Positions 9,001 through 17,917 of a stretch of DNA of 64,000 bases are shown here, piece after piece. Positions within the stretch are counted from its first letter, which is position 1. Every line of letters begins with the position of its first letter. The translations under genes and the position numbers were made by a program. The stretch comes from Clostridia bacterium (lineage in GTDB: Bacteria > Bacillota > Clostridia > Oscillospirales > CAG-272). The notes under the pieces were generated by a model. That model saw only the letters and a program-made list of their open reading frames with translations. It was not told the DNA's origin and searched no databases. The stretch is taken from positions 62,001 to 126,000 of the forward strand of contig JAGAVJ010000037.1 in NCBI GenBank assembly GCA_017942005.1, in the 5' to 3' direction.

Positions 9001-10000
9001 GTTCATTGAAGCGCTCATGCTGCGTCTTTGCCCGGAGAATTTCTTCTGTTTTTTTATCACCGCGGATTCCGGATTTTAAAGACGGCGACGAAAAGGATTC
9101 AAAATGCTTTCTGACATCGTCCCATGCGCAATGCTCCCCATTTGAAAGTATCGTACAAAGTGTCTCGCACCATGTTTTTTCATAGGAAAAACAATCACCG
9201 TAATTTTTCTGATAAACGGGATCCAAAGAAAGCAGCGTGCATAAATCGTCATATTCCCTGCACCATCCCTGTACAAAACGGAGAAGCTCCTCATAAATCG
9301 GACGTCCTGCATCACAGGCAAAAAAGAAATCGGTTTGCGCGGCTGCTTTCAGCGCGTCACTTTGTTCTGTCAAAAAGGCGATCCCTTTTTCATATCCGTT
9401 TATCGTCTCCCGCACATTCAAAAGGACGTCCGCTAACTGGTCCGCATTTCTGGATGTGACAAACAAATCGGTAAATGCGCCGAAATCTGCAATGGACACG
9501 CCTCCCTCACTGCTGCTTTCACTGCCGCCGTCTGTGTCATTTTTATCAAAGCAGTCGTCAATCAGCGCATTCATGACGTTTTTGTTCAATAACCGCGCTT
9601 GCGCTTCGTCGGAGACAGAGACACGCGGGGAAATACCGAGGACATCAAAGTGCATCCGGATCAAATCAAAGCAAAAGCTGTCAATGGTACAAATTTTTGC
9701 GCGTCCGACGGAAAGAAGCTGTGTCTGTAAGCGGCGGTTGTCCGGATTTTTTGCAATTTCACGGTCCAGCGCCGCGCGGATTCTGGATTTTAATTCCGCC
9801 GCCGCTGCCTTTGTAAACGTCACAACAAGTACAGACGACAAATCCAGCGCATTTTCTTCGTCCAGAAGTCGGTCTATGATGCGCTCTGTTAAAACTGCGG
9901 TCTTACCGGAACCAGCTGCTGCGGACACAAGCAGCGTTTCCCCGCGGGAACGAATGACACCGCGCTGTGCCGGCGTCCATTTTGTATCAAGCTGACGCAT
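6059..10000 (-). CDS. addA: ATP-dependent helicase/nuclease subunit A (AddA)
   Basis: UvrD/Rep-family helicase fused to a RecB-type nuclease. It processes double-strand breaks with AddB up to a Chi site. From the ATG at 10000 the Walker A motif AAAGSGKT is at residues 27-34. YIDEYQDVSPVQ (motif II), MVGDAKQSIYGFRG (motif III), VRIMTVHQSKGLEFPV (motif V) and YVALTRARERLYL (motif VI) follow in order. The nuclease motif GIIDCYY...VILIDYKTD is near the C-terminus. At about 1313 residues it is longer than B. subtilis AddA (1232); the excess lies in two low-complexity stretches, one acidic (near 550-590) and one Ala/Thr-rich (near 1020-1080). The gene lies 61 bp after addB. Confidence 0.95.
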   Translation of the reverse strand: MRQLDTKWTPAQRGVIRSRGETLLVSAAAGSGKTAVLTERIIDRLLDEENALDLSSVLVVTFTKAAAAELKSRIRAALDREIAKNPDNRRLQTQLLSVGRAKICTIDSFCFDLIRMHFDVLGISPRVSVSDEAQARLLNKNVMNALIDDCFDKNDTDGGSESSSEGGVSIADFGAFTDLFVTSRNADQLADVLLNVRETINGYEKGIAFLTEQSDALKAAAQTDFFFACDAGRPIYEELLRFVQGWCREYDDLCTLLSLDPVYQKNYGDCFSYEKTWCETLCTILSNGEHCAWDDVRKHFESFSSPSLKSGIRGDKKTEEILRAKTQHERFNEQRKAFAESYFTVTEEQLRTLNAKEAQVNGDLAVFLEEFERRLWNEKKQRQTLDFGDMGRLAMKLLWDFEEDTPTELARQEAAQYTEIYIDEYQDVSPVQDRIFTALAREDNRFMVGDAKQSIYGFRGATPQLFLAYRADFAAQKKPGRTIFLSDNFRCDRQIIDFSNLIFSVLFGHGSIPYAADDALRCAKVQEGDAGPKQKKVSLAVIPSKTDDVDEDDGVWDTSDASSQDSDASEGAGEAYTEADYIADTVSYLLSGEKKNDGSPIRPRDITILVRSTKTSALPIAKALEKRKIPTYNSAQNNFFENAEVLLMYSLLSVIDNPARDVDLAGTLKSPLFRVTLDELIYMRRQYPHGSLYDALCAFTKETGYAKGQYFLEKLTHYRRRAEGMPVDRFLWYLYQDTGILSLVYEREKHVLFEDAADCAQMRANLMMFYEYARSFARGSFQGLYQFVAFISNIIEEKQQMPPVLLSGEDADAVRIMTVHQSKGLEFPVCILAGCGKRFNNEDMRKTVLLERDAGIATYLRDETGFARIHHPVRERVRRAIRTLAREEEKRVLYVALTRARERLYLSASAEKPEQKYEQLRSYLSQKDITKESLAEANSVLTWIFEALAVSGTVGDAVCEIQYPIENPYQHRETKGNTTQALENTVQTMRTADAADAVSGANTERAEDTAMGTAVDSSAGADANIAACSYRGIKKHMEEIFSFVYPDIARTKIPSKLSVSELHKMHEEEKVSEPSKYEHMEAVSVSLTAELDAEAGDEIPDANISTAKQRSYAVPRFLQDPTQDKPTAAQCGTATHAFIQFCDYQALMDETLPRKERIAREIERLQNRHLISEETASRIDRRALAVFLKSKLLAKLGAAAEIRREVRFNLYVPAKKILTDLENAADDDIKVLVQGIIDCYYTDENGRVILIDYKTDHFPRAQLEKTLEVEAILKERHKEQLSYYCEAVEQLLCRPVYDVRIYSFALGYDFSVL

Positions 10001-10061
10001 GAACAATTTCCTTTCTTTCCAATTTCATTCGGAAAAGGGTTCTCAATTCCCTTTATCCCTT

Positions 10062-13000
10062 TTATCCTCTGCATACTGCCCGCATTCTGCAATAGCTGCA
10101 TGGGTCGCGTCCGGTATCCGGATTGGTCTTTGAAATCGGAACCGCGTCCGCATTGCCATGCGTCATTTCTCTGACAATCGCACACACCGTCTGTTCTACC
10201 TCCTGCATCAGTACACCAAACTGCTCCAGCGTTTCCACAGGCGCACCTTTATAATACGTTCCGTCTTTTTTCAGCTTCACCGGAATATATTTCCCGCCAA
10301 GACCGTGTTCCATTGCACGCAAAACATCCAGGTCATCCAAAAACAAGCCCGACCGCGTCATGTTTGCCTCCGCAGCATGCTCCGCTTCCTCTCGTGTGGG
10401 AATGCCGTCGAATATTTTTTCCGCAGGATTCGCCGCCATATAGAGAATTCCTGCCGGCTGCAAATTTTCGCCGTACCGATGCTCCCCGTTCTTCCAAAGG
10501 GAAAACAGATACAAAAGCATCTGCATGTTTACGCCTGCGGCGACGTCGTCCAATGAAAACTGCTTGACATAGGTTTTATAGTCGACCACACGCAGATAGG
10601 TTGTTCCGTCCTTTTCATAGGTATCCACACGGTCAATATTGCCATACAGTCTAATGCGCGTACCGTCCTCTGCCGTGATGCAAAAAGGCGGAATGGCACG
10701 CATATCGTCCTCACCTGTGCCGGTCCCTCCGTCCCTCTCCGCAGCTTTGCCAACCGGAAGCTCAAAATCACGCGGAATAAAGTCGCTCTGCGCGAACTCA
10801 TGCAGCAGATTGCGTATAATCGTGACCGCCGTCTGCCGCAGCCGCCGCATCAAATGCCGTACACGGTTGGTCTGACGCGCACCGTCCCGCATGCCGCATA
10901 CAGAAAACATATACTGTCCGATCAAACCGTCGACCGTTTCTTCGAGAATCCCCCGGTCTTCAAACCGCTCCGGATGTGCATCCGCGACATACTGCTCCAT
11001 GAATTTTTGCAGAACGTAATGCACAAAGCTGCCGATGTCCGCCGTGCCAAACGTCACCCGTTTCTGTTCGCGCAGCTTTAAAATATAACCGCAGAAATAC
11101 GCAAAGTGGCACAGAACATAGCTTTCCAGCCGCGACTGCGTCATCGCAACGGTATTGCCGAACAACAGCGCCAGCGTTTGTTCATTCAGTCTGCACCTGC
11201 GCTGTACCAGCGGCTGTGTCAATGCCGTCAGCTTGCGCTGCATTGCAGCATCGTTTTCTGCAAGGACAGAAAGCGTGTCTTCAAGCGCACGGAGAAGCGA
11301 TGTAGGTTCTGCGGAATTTCCGCACAACGCGCGCTGTGCAGCCAGACATTCCAAGCCGGTTTCCCGGTTGACCACACGCTGTACGATATTCTCTTCCATC
11401 GGATTCTGCGGTACCAAATCGGGAAACAGCGCCAAAATGCGTTCTGCCCCAATGGACGGACGGTACGCTTTCCCCTGCAAATCCGCCATGGGGTAGGTTA
11501 CAGTCAGCGTTTCACTTGCGGCAGAAGCCGCAAACCAGAAATGAAACATCTCATCCTGCATCTGCTCTGCACATCCGGCAGACAGCACAACGCCAAGTCC
11601 TGCAAGAATTGTCCGGTCAAAATCAGTCAGAAGCGCATCTTCCTCCGGCGCTTTGGGAAATGCACCGTCCACTGCGCCAATCAAATAGACGCGTTTTGCG
11701 CCATCCGGACGAAGCAATGCGGCGTCGCCGGCTGTCACCTCATCACACCGTGCAGGAATGGTACCGATATCCAAATCGGAGACAAGCAGTTCAAACAGGG
11801 AGAAAAACGTTTCCGCATCAACGGTGTCCTCGCCGGACACCGTTACAAGCGTATCCAGTGCACCGACAAACATATCCCACAGCTGCTCTGTTTCCTCCGC
11901 ATCCTTGATGTCGCCGCATGCCCGCTCTGTTTCGGCACGCAGATCAAGCTGTTCTGGAATGGCAGCCGAACGCAGCCATCCGTACAGCCGTGCCGCCCGC
12001 TGCGCCACCGTTTCCCCTTTTTTCCGCATGTCTTCACAAAAGACAAACAGGGTATCGCAAAGCGTGCGTTTGACACGGTTGACCGCTTCCAAAACCGCGA
12101 TATCCTCCTCTGTCAGCACTTCTCTGTACCCGGCGGGATTCATATTCCATAGTTCCCCGTCACAAAGCGTATGTCCCGACAGGTTCCATGCGGTCACATA
12201 GGTTTCATATAAAAACGTATCGTGTTCGTCAATCCCCGAAAATCCGGTTTTCAACAGTCCAATGACATCCTGCCGTCTTGTCCCGTAAATTATAATCGAA
12301 AACAGATGCGTGAAATAGCGGAACAGTGGCTTGGAAGTGAGTTCCGAGCGGCGCGCCATATAAAACGGGATCTCATATTTTTCAAAAATGGTATCAAGAA
12401 TCCCCTCATACCGTTCAATTCCGCGTGTAATAACCGTAATATCACGGTATCTTCCGCCTGCCATAATATAACGGCGGATATCAAGCGCAATGGCTTCCGC
12501 CTCCGAAAACGGGGTATCCGCAGCAAATACACGGACAGCATCTCGGGCAGTGACACCGGTACCGTCCTCCACTTCTGTACTGTCAGAGTCGGAAAATTTC
12601 CATAAATGTCGGCCGACGTACAGGAGTGCCGGGCTGTTTGTCCGCATGTTTTCATGCAGAGAACGGATTTCCGCCTGTTTATGCAGCTCTCTGAGAATCG
12701 AAAACAACGTCTTTTCCGTCTCATAAATGCGGCGGAACATCCACTCCCGCGCTCCCCCCGCATCGCAGCCAAGCGATATCGTCACGTTCTCTGCGCTGTC
12801 AAAGATACGGCGGATGATGCGGTACTGCTGTGCCGTAAAGCCGTTGAACCCATCCAGATAAACCGTTTTCCCGCAAAAGAACTGACTGTTTGTGTCTTCA
12901 AGGACTTCGTCAAGATAGGTAAGCATGTCCTCCGGGTCACGGTATTCCTTATGTAAATTCCGTTCATATGCGGCATACAAAAGGGACAAATCGGAAAGCT

Positions 13001-13496
13001 TGTCGTGCAGTTTTTGATAGGAACCTCCTGCCAGTGCCGCAGATGCATGTTCGAGATCGGAGGGTTTGATGCACCCCATTTTGCATTCTGCAACGGCGGC
13101 AAGCAGACGGTCCAGCATCGCGCCGTCACACATGCCCCTCCCCTGTGAACCCGCCGTATCGGAGGAAGACATCCCGTATTCCTTTAATAACGGCGCCGTT
13201 TGGGTCAATGTTTTCTGCATGAAAAGCCGTCTGCCGCCAGTCCCGAGTTCCTGCACCGTCAATCCGCCGCTTTCCCGGAAGACACGTTCCGGAAGGCGTC
13301 CGAAATTTAATATTTCCAGATGCTCCGTTGGGATTTTTCCGCCGAATGCCTCAGTCAGCCGCGCTTCTGCAATGACTGCTTCCTGCTCAGGACACAAAAG
13401 AATGACCTTCTCCCCCTGGGACAGCCGCACACCGATTTCTTTTGTCACTGTATAAGATTTTCCTGTACCGCTCCGCCCGTATAAAAAGGTAATCAT
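10062..13496 (-). CDS. addB: ATP-dependent helicase/nuclease subunit B (AddB)
   Basis: 1144 residues, close to the usual length. It begins with the P-loop GRSGTGKS (residues 8-15). The C-terminal RecB-type nuclease domain contains LRVVDYKTY. The iron-sulfur cluster ligands are visible as a Cys near SYVLCHFAYF and the terminal CSYCRMRAVC (C-x2-C-x5-C). AddB recognises Chi and supplies one of the two nuclease sites of the AddAB complex. It starts after GGGAAGGCGGCTT and is followed by addA in the same orientation, with the Nudix gene 57 bp upstream, so the three genes may form one transcript. Confidence 0.95.
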   Translation of the reverse strand: MITFLYGRSGTGKSYTVTKEIGVRLSQGEKVILLCPEQEAVIAEARLTEAFGGKIPTEHLEILNFGRLPERVFRESGGLTVQELGTGGRRLFMQKTLTQTAPLLKEYGMSSSDTAGSQGRGMCDGAMLDRLLAAVAECKMGCIKPSDLEHASAALAGGSYQKLHDKLSDLSLLYAAYERNLHKEYRDPEDMLTYLDEVLEDTNSQFFCGKTVYLDGFNGFTAQQYRIIRRIFDSAENVTISLGCDAGGAREWMFRRIYETEKTLFSILRELHKQAEIRSLHENMRTNSPALLYVGRHLWKFSDSDSTEVEDGTGVTARDAVRVFAADTPFSEAEAIALDIRRYIMAGGRYRDITVITRGIERYEGILDTIFEKYEIPFYMARRSELTSKPLFRYFTHLFSIIIYGTRRQDVIGLLKTGFSGIDEHDTFLYETYVTAWNLSGHTLCDGELWNMNPAGYREVLTEEDIAVLEAVNRVKRTLCDTLFVFCEDMRKKGETVAQRAARLYGWLRSAAIPEQLDLRAETERACGDIKDAEETEQLWDMFVGALDTLVTVSGEDTVDAETFFSLFELLVSDLDIGTIPARCDEVTAGDAALLRPDGAKRVYLIGAVDGAFPKAPEEDALLTDFDRTILAGLGVVLSAGCAEQMQDEMFHFWFAASAASETLTVTYPMADLQGKAYRPSIGAERILALFPDLVPQNPMEENIVQRVVNRETGLECLAAQRALCGNSAEPTSLLRALEDTLSVLAENDAAMQRKLTALTQPLVQRRCRLNEQTLALLFGNTVAMTQSRLESYVLCHFAYFCGYILKLREQKRVTFGTADIGSFVHYVLQKFMEQYVADAHPERFEDRGILEETVDGLIGQYMFSVCGMRDGARQTNRVRHLMRRLRQTAVTIIRNLLHEFAQSDFIPRDFELPVGKAAERDGGTGTGEDDMRAIPPFCITAEDGTRIRLYGNIDRVDTYEKDGTTYLRVVDYKTYVKQFSLDDVAAGVNMQMLLYLFSLWKNGEHRYGENLQPAGILYMAANPAEKIFDGIPTREEAEHAAEANMTRSGLFLDDLDVLRAMEHGLGGKYIPVKLKKDGTYYKGAPVETLEQFGVLMQEVEQTVCAIVREMTHGNADAVPISKTNPDTGRDPCSYCRMRAVCRG

Positions 13497-13553
13497 AAGC
13501 CGCCTTCCCTCACACTCGCTACATCCATTTCACGCAATTCTTTCACCGCGATG

Positions 13554-14015
13554 TTACCAAAGATGCGTTTGCCATTCGCCCTCCTCAAAGGAAAGCATTA
13601 TCTCGCTGATATCTTCCGATTCAAACACCCGGATCATGTCTGAAAAACCCCGTGCAAGCTTGTATTCCTCCAGCTGTGCACGCGCAATCCAAAAGACATC
13701 GCCTTCCTCAGAGGGTTGGAGTTCTCCGGAAAAGCAGTCTGTTTTGAAAAACAGCACAATGTACCGTTCCCCTTGCTCTGTGAAAAACTGCTTGATGCCG
13801 CACAGCTTTGGATGTTCAATCGTCAAGCCGGTTTCCTCCCTTACCTCACGAATCACCGAAGCACAAAACGACTCCCCAGGCTCGACATGTCCGCCCGGAA
13901 ATGTCACGCCGTGCCAACTGGAACCGCGCTTGCGGCGGTCTTCTACAAGAATATGTCCTGCATGATCATACACCATGCACATGTTGGTTAATATCACTCG
14001 TTCCGATTCTGCCAT
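13554..14015 (-). CDS. Nudix hydrolase (8-oxo-dGTP diphosphatase-like)
   Basis: 153 residues. The Nudix box runs from Gly42 to Leu64 as GHVEPGESF...REVREETGL and satisfies G-x5-E-x7-R-E-U-x-E-E-x-G-U, which binds the metal for hydrolysis of a nucleoside diphosphate linked to another group. The N-terminal ILTNMCMVYD and the 'GSSWHGVTFPGGH' segment match MutT/YtkD-like members of Firmicutes that are labelled 8-oxo-dGTP diphosphatase. The true substrate cannot be read from sequence. It lies immediately upstream of addB, so a nucleotide-pool or DNA-repair role is plausible but inferred. Confidence 0.85.
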   Translation of the reverse strand: MAESERVILTNMCMVYDHAGHILVEDRRKRGSSWHGVTFPGGHVEPGESFCASVIREVREETGLTIEHPKLCGIKQFFTEQGERYIVLFFKTDCFSGELQPSEEGDVFWIARAQLEEYKLARGFSDMIRVFESEDISEIMLSFEEGEWQTHLW

Positions 14016-14068
14016 CTGTCATTTCCTCCGCATTTTTTCTTCGGCAAAAGTGCTCTCAATTGGTTCAT

Positions 14069-14248
14069 GGGGAAACCTTTTCCCCAAAAAAGAGTTTCCC
14101 CAAACCCCTTCCGAAAAACTTTAACCAGAACAAAATATGTAGATATCGTTTACCATATTTACACGATATTTTGTCAATACAGTCGTTTCAAAGTTTTTTG
14201 GGGGATACCTTAGCTGGTGGAGTATCGCGTCCGCATCGAACTCACGTT
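14069..14248. repeat. dispersed inverted-repeat intergenic element (copy T1)
   Basis: The left arm is the imperfect palindrome GGGGAAACC...TTTCCCC followed by AAACCCCTTCCGAAAAACTT. The right arm, read on the other strand, is GGTATCCCCCAAAAAACTTT, ending in ATCGAACTCACG. The arms face each other across an AT-rich middle. It fills the space between the GNAT gene end (14251) and the Nudix gene start. Confidence 0.65.
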
Positions 14249-14250
14249 GT

Positions 14251-14793
14251 CTATAAAATTCTATCCCACAAGGACAGCGGTTTTCTGTCTCCCGGCAATT
14301 TTTTCCATACCTGAAGCGCCAGGCGTTCCGAGTGGTCTGTCATGACAAAGCCGCACTTTTCCAGTACTCGGGAAGACGCGGGATTGCCGTCTCTGACACC
14401 TGCAATCATGCCGTATACCTTTGGCTGTGCAAGCGCCCAATCACACATCGCGTCCACCGCTTCTGTCATATATCCCTGACCGCGGAATTCTTTTTGCGTG
14501 TTGTATCCGATTTCCACAAGTCCCAGATGATCGGGGTCTTTTTGCGGAGAATTCATATAGGAAATGGATCCGATGCATACGCCGTCTTCTTTTCGGTAAA
14601 GCAAACGGTTGGTGTACCATGCAAATCGTTTTTTTCTGTCATGGCGCATTCGCTCATACAGCTCCTCCATTGCCTCTTTGTCCTCGACAGATACGGTATC
14701 ATCATGCAGTGCATGCAGAAATGCATCGTATGTCATAGGAACAATCCGCAGCCGCTTTGTTTCCAGTGTGACAAGCGGTATTTCTCTTTTCAT
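14251..14793 (-). CDS. GNAT family N-acetyltransferase (RimJ/RimL-like)
   Basis: About 180 residues. TLETKRLRIVPMT at the N-terminus is the standard opening of RimJ/RimL-type acetyltransferases. VEIGYNTQKEFRGQGYMTEA near residue 100 contains the acetyl-CoA pyrophosphate loop R-G-x-G-x-x-T/A, and NPASSRVLEKCGFV is the typical motif B. The substrate is unknown. The start at 14793 is chosen because it is the ATG of the leader box; the in-frame ATG four codons earlier (14805) belongs to the conserved GGTCAT box and is ACG in another copy. It is preceded by hairpin leader copy 2. Confidence 0.85.
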   Translation of the reverse strand: MKREIPLVTLETKRLRIVPMTYDAFLHALHDDTVSVEDKEAMEELYERMRHDRKKRFAWYTNRLLYRKEDGVCIGSISYMNSPQKDPDHLGLVEIGYNTQKEFRGQGYMTEAVDAMCDWALAQPKVYGMIAGVRDGNPASSRVLEKCGFVMTDHSERLALQVWKKLPGDRKPLSLWDRIL

Positions 14794-14905
14794 TTTTATG
14801 ACCATAACTTCGCGAAAGCGAAGTTTTCCTTTCCAATGTGGAATTGTGACGCGCCCGCAGGCGGTTGAGTCACAAAACACGGTCTGAAAATTTTATTTTC
14901 AGACT
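14794..14905 (-). promoter_or_regulatory. modular hairpin leader (copy 2) of the GNAT gene
   Basis: Minus strand: GTCTGAAAATAAAATTTTCAGAC type hairpin (14882-14904), then the GTTTTGTGAC...GTCACAATTCC hairpin, AAAGGAAA, the perfect stem AACTTCGC-GAAA type at 14806-14825, and the box TTATGGTCATAAAAATGAAA. The first two modules are nearly identical to copy 1 although the genes are unrelated. The first hairpin directly follows the stop codon of the upstream oxidoreductase. Confidence 0.7.
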
Positions 14906-16978
14906 TCATGTTTCTGTATCACAGCGGTTATATACCGTTTCAAACCACAATTCTGCATTTGGAATCGGACGCACGGGAACAAACTTACTTGATACCAACC
15001 CCGTATTCCGGTCAAATACCGTTTCCTCCACAAATGCTGCATGACCCGTATCAATTTTTTGAGGTACCGTCTCCGAAAGCAATTCGTCGGCACTTTTTTC
15101 CATATAAACCGCAGACCCGCGGGACATACCGCCGTCCCCTATATAATCCAGCATGGCGCCGATATACACATACTGCGTAAGCAGTATGTCTTCGTTGATA
15201 AACAGTTCCTTCAGCGCATGAAAATCCTTTGCACGGTGTACCTGATGGTAACCGGCAAGCTGCATATTGCGGTACGCGGCAAGCCGCCGCAACTCATCTT
15301 CCTTACGCAAAAAGGCTCCACATCTGCTCATTTCCGCCGCAAAGCCAGCGCGTTCCTTGTGCAGTGCCTGCACAGACATACCGTTCTCTGCATCCAAGAG
15401 TGCCGCCGACAGCTGCATGACCGTCTCCGTCTGCATGTACAGCTCCTCTGTCATCGGGCGGAAATAGGATTTTTCTTTTGACTGCGCCTTTGTTCCGAGT
15501 ACTGCAAACAATCCGGTTTTCGGCGCATCGGCAGATGCCGCTTCCCGTTTTTTCTGCTGTGCGCGGTAGGTTTTGATGATGTTCTGCGCCGCACGGTAAG
15601 ACCCCACCTGTGTGGAGTTCAGCGCCGTCCCGCCCGGACGGCATATGCCGAAGGTTCCGGCAGCTTCCCCGACTGCATATAGACCAGGCAGCGAGGTTTC
15701 CCAGTTCGTATCGACAGCAATGCCGCCGTTGTTGTGCTGTGCGCAAACTGCAATTTCAAGGTATTCCGCTGAAAGGTCGATACCGTTGGATGCGTACAGA
15801 TGGATTGCTTTCGGATTCATTTTTTGCAGTCGTGCAATGGGTGTATCCAGAAGCGCACCGGAATTTTTCAGATAGGTATACGGTACTTCTTCCAAAAGGG
15901 AAACATCCAGCATCCCGTTTTTGTCGGCACAGGCAGGATTGTGCATAAAGTCAAGATACACATGCCGTCCTTTTTGCATTTCGGCAAACACGGCAAGATC
16001 AATTGCAGAAGATGCACGCTTCCCGTCTTTATAAATTTTTCTCGGATCAAACGGCCACTCGTATCCCTTTAAAAAGATTGCCGTCAAAAGGTCGCTCGGA
16101 TTTTCAAAGAAGGAAGACAAAAATTCAAACTCGGTTCCGTTTTGATCAATGGAAACATAGCGCGGCAGCACCTGCTGATAGGTTCCGGATAAATTCCAGC
16201 GAAATTTGGTAGATGCAATGCCATACTGTGATTCCGTCAGAGAGGCGCCCCTGACACCTGCCCAGAACAGCGTACCGTGTGCACAACTCTGGCTTTCCGG
16301 ATAAACAGTAGAAGCATAAATGGCAGAAGGTCCGCCTGCTGCCCAAACGATATTTTCTGATAGGAAAAACACAAGTCCTGCCGGATTATCTGCGCCGCAT
16401 GCATCCTCACACAATGACGCACATCCGGCAGCTCTTCCATTGTCTGTTAACAGACGAATAACACGGCAGCCGTCCACAACCGGAATCTGCTTTTCAGCGA
16501 CACTCTGCTCCAGCGCTTCCGTCATCAGCCGGGAGGTCAGCGGACCACAGGAGGTGGCACGCATTGCCGGATCGTGATCGGTCTTGTATCCAACATATTC
16601 TCCGACCTCGTTCATCGGAAATGGCACACCAAGTGAAATCAGCTTGAAAAACGCGCGCACCGATCCGGCGGCTTCGCACAGTGCAATATCTCCGTGCATC
16701 GAACCGCACGCAAACAGCGTTTCCGCCATGCCGCGCACAGAATCCGGTGCATCTCCTGCCAATGTCAGCTTATAATAGGTCTGCTTGTCCGAACCGGTAT
16801 TCCGCGAAGTTCCCATTTTGATTCCCTCTGTCAAAATGGCAATATCCCGGACGCCGCCGCGGTATAGCTCGTCCGCCGCGTTATATCCCGCCGCACCGGT
16901 TCCAACGACGATGGTATGATACGAAAAACAGGGGATTTTATAATGGTTTCCCCAAAATTCATAAGATAAATATTCCAT
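14906..16978 (-). CDS. FAD-dependent oxidoreductase (fumarate reductase/succinate dehydrogenase flavoprotein-like)
   Basis: About 690 residues from the ATG at 16978, chosen because CGGAG lies 6 bp upstream and the preceding SDR gene ends at 17010. The dinucleotide-binding motif VVGTGAAGYNAADEL is at residues 24-38. GTSRNTGSDKQTYYKL and the later GGIAVDTNWETSLPGLYAVG and ALNSTQVGSYRAAQ follow the fumarate reductase/L-aspartate oxidase flavoprotein pattern, with FAD bound in the N- and C-terminal parts of that fold. Cys-rich clusters are absent, so electrons must go directly to or from the substrate or a partner. It ends a run of redox genes; the substrate is unknown. Confidence 0.75.
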   Translation of the reverse strand: MEYLSYEFWGNHYKIPCFSYHTIVVGTGAAGYNAADELYRGGVRDIAILTEGIKMGTSRNTGSDKQTYYKLTLAGDAPDSVRGMAETLFACGSMHGDIALCEAAGSVRAFFKLISLGVPFPMNEVGEYVGYKTDHDPAMRATSCGPLTSRLMTEALEQSVAEKQIPVVDGCRVIRLLTDNGRAAGCASLCEDACGADNPAGLVFFLSENIVWAAGGPSAIYASTVYPESQSCAHGTLFWAGVRGASLTESQYGIASTKFRWNLSGTYQQVLPRYVSIDQNGTEFEFLSSFFENPSDLLTAIFLKGYEWPFDPRKIYKDGKRASSAIDLAVFAEMQKGRHVYLDFMHNPACADKNGMLDVSLLEEVPYTYLKNSGALLDTPIARLQKMNPKAIHLYASNGIDLSAEYLEIAVCAQHNNGGIAVDTNWETSLPGLYAVGEAAGTFGICRPGGTALNSTQVGSYRAAQNIIKTYRAQQKKREAASADAPKTGLFAVLGTKAQSKEKSYFRPMTEELYMQTETVMQLSAALLDAENGMSVQALHKERAGFAAEMSRCGAFLRKEDELRRLAAYRNMQLAGYHQVHRAKDFHALKELFINEDILLTQYVYIGAMLDYIGDGGMSRGSAVYMEKSADELLSETVPQKIDTGHAAFVEETVFDRNTGLVSSKFVPVRPIPNAELWFETVYNRCDTET

Positions 16979-17009
16979 TGCAAGCTCCGATTTCCACTGT
17001 AAAACCCAG

Positions 17010-17804
17010 TTACAGTCTCGAAATATGGAATCCACCGTCCAAATGGATAACGTCTCCTGTAGAGTACGCAAACAATCCGGAGGTCAGACCCAGTACCGCT
17101 TTTCCAATGTCGGCGGGAACACCCATGCGCTTGATGGGGAGAAGACCGCCTTCAATCAATGCCGCATATTTGTCATGTACCACGGCTGTCATGTCGGTTT
17201 CCACAATTCCCGGACGCAGCTCGTATACATTAATGCGATCTTGTGCCAGACGATCTGCAAACAATTTGGTCACCATGGCAAGACCCGCTTTTGAAATACA
17301 GTATTCCCCGCGGCTGGTTGAGGAGGTTTCCGCAGAAATCGAAGTGATCAAGGTAATCATCTTGAAATCGGTACATCCGGCTTTGCGTTCTTCTATCATC
17401 TTTTTTGCTGCAAGCTGGGAAAGGAAAAACGTCCCTTTCAGATTAATATCGAGCAGCCGCTGCATGCTTTCCTCTGTCATTTCCAGTATATCACTGCGCA
17501 CAAGCGGCGCAACCCCGGCATTGTTGATTAAATAATCAAGACGTCCAAACCGTTCATATACCGTGCGTACAATCGTTTCACGATCCTCCGCTTTGGATAT
17601 GTCTCCCTGTATATAGAAGCTGTCTTTGTTGCAAGCCTTCAGTGCCGTTTCATATTCCCTGACGGCTTGGGGCGGCTTGGTTCCCACACCGCAGACTGCA
17701 ATGCCGTTTTGCGATAAAATCTCCGAAATCCCGCGGCCGATTCCGCGGGATGCACCTGTTACAAGCGCCACGCCTTTGGCGGATGCTGTCGTTTCCATAT
17801 TCAT
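17010..17804 (-). CDS. SDR family NAD(P)-dependent oxidoreductase (3-oxoacyl-ACP reductase-like)
   Basis: 264 residues, standard for classical short-chain dehydrogenases. The cofactor motif TGASRGIG is at 16-23 and NNAG near 93. The catalytic triad reads Ser in TLITSISAET, then Tyr and Lys in YCISK. The closing VIHLDGGFHI matches the usual C-terminus. Members named 3-ketoacyl-ACP reductase are often sugar or polyol dehydrogenases when found outside fatty-acid clusters, and that seems likely here because it lies between an old yellow enzyme and an FAD oxidoreductase. A strong terminator lies just upstream (17825-17865), so expression may be uncoupled from the OYE gene. Confidence 0.85.
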   Translation of the reverse strand: MNMETTASAKGVALVTGASRGIGRGISEILSQNGIAVCGVGTKPPQAVREYETALKACNKDSFYIQGDISKAEDRETIVRTVYERFGRLDYLINNAGVAPLVRSDILEMTEESMQRLLDINLKGTFFLSQLAAKKMIEERKAGCTDFKMITLITSISAETSSTSRGEYCISKAGLAMVTKLFADRLAQDRINVYELRPGIVETDMTAVVHDKYAALIEGGLLPIKRMGVPADIGKAVLGLTSGLFAYSTGDVIHLDGGFHISRL

Positions 17805-17824
17805 ATCCGTTCCCTTTCTATTTC

Positions 17825-17865
17825 AAAAAAACCGTGAATGCCGCAAAACTCTACGGCATTCACGG
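17825..17865 (-). terminator. strong intrinsic terminator between OYE and SDR genes
   Basis: A 12-bp perfect stem CCGTGAATGCCG/CGGCATTCACGG (17854-17865 with 17832-17843) is followed on the minus strand by seven T. It lies between two co-directional genes of the same redox cluster. Confidence 0.9.
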
Positions 17866-17917
17866 CGATGTAATAACCTATGTGATGAAACCGGTATTCA
17901 CCCTTTTTTCAATATGA

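Noticed and set aside
11106..12152. Open frame of 348 codons on the plus strand
   Set aside because: Antisense to addB, with no ribosome-binding site and no family motif.
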